A stretch of 64,000 nucleotides of DNA from Actinoplanes subtropicus (GTDB taxonomy: Bacteria > Actinomycetota > Actinomycetes > Mycobacteriales > Micromonosporaceae), in NCBI RefSeq assembly GCF_000721705.1, contig NZ_JOJL01000002.1, positions 496,001-560,000 on the forward strand, read 5' to 3'. The notes beneath the pieces were generated by a model. The model had not been told where the DNA came from, ran no database searches, and was given only the letters and a program-made list of their open reading frames with translations. Positions 61,716-64,000 of this stretch are shown here, one piece after another. Numbering within the stretch: position 1 is the stretch's first letter; every line of letters starts with the position of its first letter. A program made the translations under genes and the position numbers.

Positions 61716-63175
61716 GCTTGCTCGACAGCGACACGTGGACGAACCGGATCTTCACCGGGGAGTGGGCCCAAGGCTCCGGCGAACCCCGCGACGTCGTCGA
61801 ACCGGCCACCGGCGCCGTACTCGGCCGGATCGGCACGGCCACGCCGGACGACGTGCACAAGGGCGCCGAGCGCGCGGCACAGGCGCAACGGGACTGGGCG
61901 GCACTGCCGTACGACCGGCGGGCCGCCGTCCTGCGCCGTGCCGCCGGCCTGTTCGAGCGGCACCAGACCGAGATCGAGAACTGGTTGATGCGCGAATCCG
62001 GCGCGATCCGGCCGTTCGCGCAGTTGCAGGTGGTCAACGGGGGAGTCGAGGAGTGCTACGAGGCCGCCGCGCTCGCCGCGGCGCCGTACGGGGAGGTGCT
62101 CCGCTCACAGCAGCACCGCTTCTCGTTCGCCCGCCGCCTTCCCGTCGGTGTCGTCGGGGTCGTCGCCCCGTTCAATGTACCGATCATCCTCGCCATGCGG
62201 GCCGTGGCCCCGGCGCTGGCACTGGGCAACGCGGTGATCCTCAAGCCCGACCCGCGCACCGCGGTCTCCGGCGGCGTGGCCATCGCCCGCGTCTTCGAGG
62301 AGGCCGGCCTGCCCGCCGGCCTGCTGCACGTGCTGCCGGGGGGCGCCGAGGTGGGCGCCGCGGTGGTGGCCGACCCGCTCATCCCGGTCATCGCGTTCAC
62401 CGGCTCCACCGAGGGCGGCCGGGCCATCGCGACCGCGGCGGCCGCCCGGCTCAAACGGGTCCACCTCGAGCTGGGCGGCAACTCCGCGCTCGTGATCATG
62501 GATGATGCCGACCTGGAGAGGGCCGTCTCGGCCGGCGCCTGGGGATCGTTCGTGCACGCCGGGCAGATCTGCATGGCCAGCAGCCGCCACCTGGTGCACG
62601 CCTCGATCGCCGACGACTACGCCGAACTGCTCGCCGGGCACGCCGACCGGCTGACGGTCGGCGATCCCACCGGGGAGAACGTCGCGCTCGGGCCGGTCAT
62701 CGACCGTGGGCAGCGTGACCGCATCCACCGCCTGGTCACCGACACCGTCGACGCCGGGGCCCGGCTGGCCGCGGGCGGCACCTACGACGATCTGTTCTAC
62801 CGCCCCACCGTGCTCGCCGACGTGCCGGTCACCGCCCGCGCCTACGCCGAGGAGATCTTCGGCCCGGTCGCTCCGGTGACGACGTTCCGCAACCTCGACG
62901 AGGCCGCCCGCCTGGCCGCCGGGACGCCCTACGGGCTGTCGCTGGGCATCCTGACCCGGGATCCGATGAAAGGACTCGCGCTGGCCGAGCGGATCCCCAG
63001 CGGCCTGGTCCACATCAACGACCAGACCGTCAACGACGAACCCGCCGCCCCGTTCGGCGGCGTCGGCGATTCCGGCAACGGCGCCCGGCACGGCGGCAAT
63101 GCGGCCAACCTGGAGGCGTTCACCGAGCAGCAATGGGTGACCCTGCGCGGCGACCTGCCCACGTACCCGTTCTGA
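61712..63175 (+). CDS. Aldehyde dehydrogenase, benzaldehyde/vanillin dehydrogenase-like
   Basis: A 487-residue NAD(P)-dependent enzyme that oxidises an aldehyde to the acid. The catalytic parts are complete: VVAPFNVPIILAMRAVAPAL (transition-state Asn), cofactor FTGSTEGG, general base Glu in VHLELGGNSALVIMDDADLE, catalytic Cys in HAGQICMASSRH, and EEIFGPVAPVTTF. The motif ATPYGLS as AAGTPYGLSLGILTRD and PFGGVGDSGNGARHGG close the protein. The sequence is of the vanillin/benzaldehyde dehydrogenase style. It directly precedes a carotenoid/lignostilbene-type oxygenase that would produce such an aldehyde. Confidence 0.94.
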   Translation: MSLLDSDTWTNRIFTGEWAQGSGEPRDVVEPATGAVLGRIGTATPDDVHKGAERAAQAQRDWAALPYDRRAAVLRRAAGLFERHQTEIENWLMRESGAIRPFAQLQVVNGGVEECYEAAALAAAPYGEVLRSQQHRFSFARRLPVGVVGVVAPFNVPIILAMRAVAPALALGNAVILKPDPRTAVSGGVAIARVFEEAGLPAGLLHVLPGGAEVGAAVVADPLIPVIAFTGSTEGGRAIATAAAARLKRVHLELGGNSALVIMDDADLERAVSAGAWGSFVHAGQICMASSRHLVHASIADDYAELLAGHADRLTVGDPTGENVALGPVIDRGQRDRIHRLVTDTVDAGARLAAGGTYDDLFYRPTVLADVPVTARAYAEEIFGPVAPVTTFRNLDEAARLAAGTPYGLSLGILTRDPMKGLALAERIPSGLVHINDQTVNDEPAAPFGGVGDSGNGARHGGNAANLEAFTEQQWVTLRGDLPTYPF

Positions 63176-63193
63176 CACGTCGAGGAGAAACTG

Positions 63194-64000
63194 ATGATCA
63201 ACAGCTATCCCGCCGGGGCGCCGGATGCGCGTCCGTGGCCTACGGCGAACAAATTCCTCAACGGGCCGTTCGCGCCCTGGGCGGCCGAGGACGACGCGTA
63301 CGACCTGGACGTGGCCGGACAGATCCCGGCCGACCTGGCCGGTGCGCTGTTCCGGGTCTCCGCCAACCCGAGGTTCCAGCCCCGCAACACCGACCGCTAC
63401 CACTGGTGGGAGGGCGACGGCATGGTCTGCGGCGTCTACCTGCGCGACGGCAAGGCCGCGTACCGCAGCCGCTGGGTCGAGACGGCGTCGATGCGGGTCG
63501 AGGTGGGGGCCGGGGAGGCGATCTACAGCGGGTTCGTCAACGGCGGCACGGCGGGCCGGCTGCCCGAGGGCGCCCCGCCGGCGAAGAACGTCGCCAACAC
63601 CAACGTGGGTCTGTTCGACGACCACCTGATCGTCTACTACGAGGGCGGCCTGCCCCACCACCTGCACCCGGAGACCTTGGAAACCCTGGGCACGTACAAT
63701 TTCCACGGCGGCATCGACGTGCTGTGCACCGCCCACTTCAAGATCGACCCCGACTCCGGTGACATGCTGTTCTTCGCGGCGACCGGACCGGTCGTCACCT
63801 GGTACCGGGCCGACGCGAAGACCGGACACGTCATCGACTCGCACGCCGTCGACATCGGCGTACCCGTGCTCATGCACGACTTCGCGATGAGCGAGACCTA
63901 CGCGATCTTCTTCGTCACACCGGCGCAGTTCCGCCTCGATCTGGTCGGCCAGGGCCGCCCCGGCGTGGTCTGGGACGAGAGCGCCACCCCCGACGGCGTA
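63194..64000 (+). CDS. Carotenoid-cleavage / lignostilbene dioxygenase family enzyme, copy 2 (runs off the right edge)
   Basis: 269 codons to the window end, without a stop. GAGGAG lies six bases before the ATG. The family text is clear: ADLAGALFRVSANPRFQPRN, RYHWWEGDGMVCGVYLRDGK, NVANTNVGLFDDHLIVYYEG, first iron-ligand His in CTAHFKIDPDSGD and second in MHDFAMSETYAIFF. It aligns throughout with copy 1 at 26401 but is clearly distinct. It is the last known gene of the uptake/aldehyde-dehydrogenase operon. Oxidative cleavage of a phenylpropanoid or stilbene side chain to an aromatic aldehyde would fit the operon. Confidence 0.93.
   Translation, partial: MINSYPAGAPDARPWPTANKFLNGPFAPWAAEDDAYDLDVAGQIPADLAGALFRVSANPRFQPRNTDRYHWWEGDGMVCGVYLRDGKAAYRSRWVETASMRVEVGAGEAIYSGFVNGGTAGRLPEGAPPAKNVANTNVGLFDDHLIVYYEGGLPHHLHPETLETLGTYNFHGGIDVLCTAHFKIDPDSGDMLFFAATGPVVTWYRADAKTGHVIDSHAVDIGVPVLMHDFAMSETYAIFFVTPAQFRLDLVGQGRPGVVWDESATPDGV

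Noticed and set aside
62105..63877. 590-codon minus-strand frame opposite aldehyde dehydrogenase and the oxygenase
   Set aside because: Same mirror-frame artefact; the plus strand carries two complete family matches.

Overview
The window is very GC-rich, uses many GTG starts and ATGA/GTGA gene overlaps, and carries gene families typical of filamentous actinomycetes: SigB/SigF-type sigma factors, GAF-ANTAR proteins, an SpoIIE-type phosphatase, an Lsr2 fragment and DUF5994. I infer a soil actinomycete, plausibly Micromonosporaceae (Actinoplanes-like). The genus is not proven by the sequence.

Region 1 (1-20.7 kb) is a stress-response island. It holds the start of a transketolase, two SigB/SigF-type sigma factors, a group 2 sigma factor, an anti-sigma-type ATPase and a decayed second one, and two intact GAF-ANTAR proteins plus a frameshifted third. 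It also holds a PAS-PP2C phosphatase, a CIRCE-controlled solo GroEL, two cold-shock proteins with matching leader hairpins, an acyl desaturase behind three perfect 21-bp repeats, Acg-type nitroreductases (one intact, one with an internal deletion) and a GT4 glycosyltransferase overlapping an alpha/alpha-barrel protein.

Region 2 (20.7-38.9 kb) is a catabolic and regulatory zone full of gene fragments. Intact genes are an IclR regulator, a phthalate-dioxygenase-type reductase with a cytochrome P450, a MarR regulator, a carotenoid-cleavage-type oxygenase, an MFS exporter divergent from TetR, an HSL-type hydrolase, a Rieske oxygenase with a small coupled partner, a GGDEF protein and a second TetR. 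Between them lie remnants of TetR (two), a flavin reductase, a carotenoid oxygenase, two Rieske proteins, an SDR, IclR, Lsr2 and two transposases. A 202-bp direct repeat with a microhomology junction records the duplication and internal deletion of the MFS-tetR cassette.

Region 3 (39-49.5 kb) is an envelope-stress or efflux region: two OmpR-type two-component systems, one MacB-like ABC exporter, two HlyD/MacA-like adaptor proteins, a DUF5666-like membrane protein and a small lipoprotein.

Region 4 (49.6-64 kb) is a complete-looking aromatic catabolic cluster. The leftward operon has an SDR, an NTF2-like protein, a VOC/extradiol-type enzyme, an FAD hydroxylase, an FAH-family hydrolase and IclR. 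The rightward operon has a fused LivG-LivF ATPase, a binding lipoprotein, LivH, LivM, an SDR, an aldehyde dehydrogenase and a second carotenoid/lignostilbene-type oxygenase that runs off the end. A reasonable reading is uptake of a plant phenolic, oxidative side-chain cleavage to an aromatic aldehyde, oxidation to the acid, then demethylation or hydroxylation and ring cleavage.

The most interesting signal is a non-coding one. Five promoter regions (27.87, 28.05, 32.10, 34.37 and 56.32 kb) carry the same element: two imperfect 17-bp palindromes, roughly GTCCTG-N5-CAGGAC, whose starts are always exactly 21 bp apart. They precede carotenoid oxygenase 1, a dead Rieske gene, a dead SDR gene, the intact Rieske gene and the SDR/ABC-transporter divergon. 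They therefore define a candidate regulon joining regions 2 and 4, probably under an IclR-family regulator.
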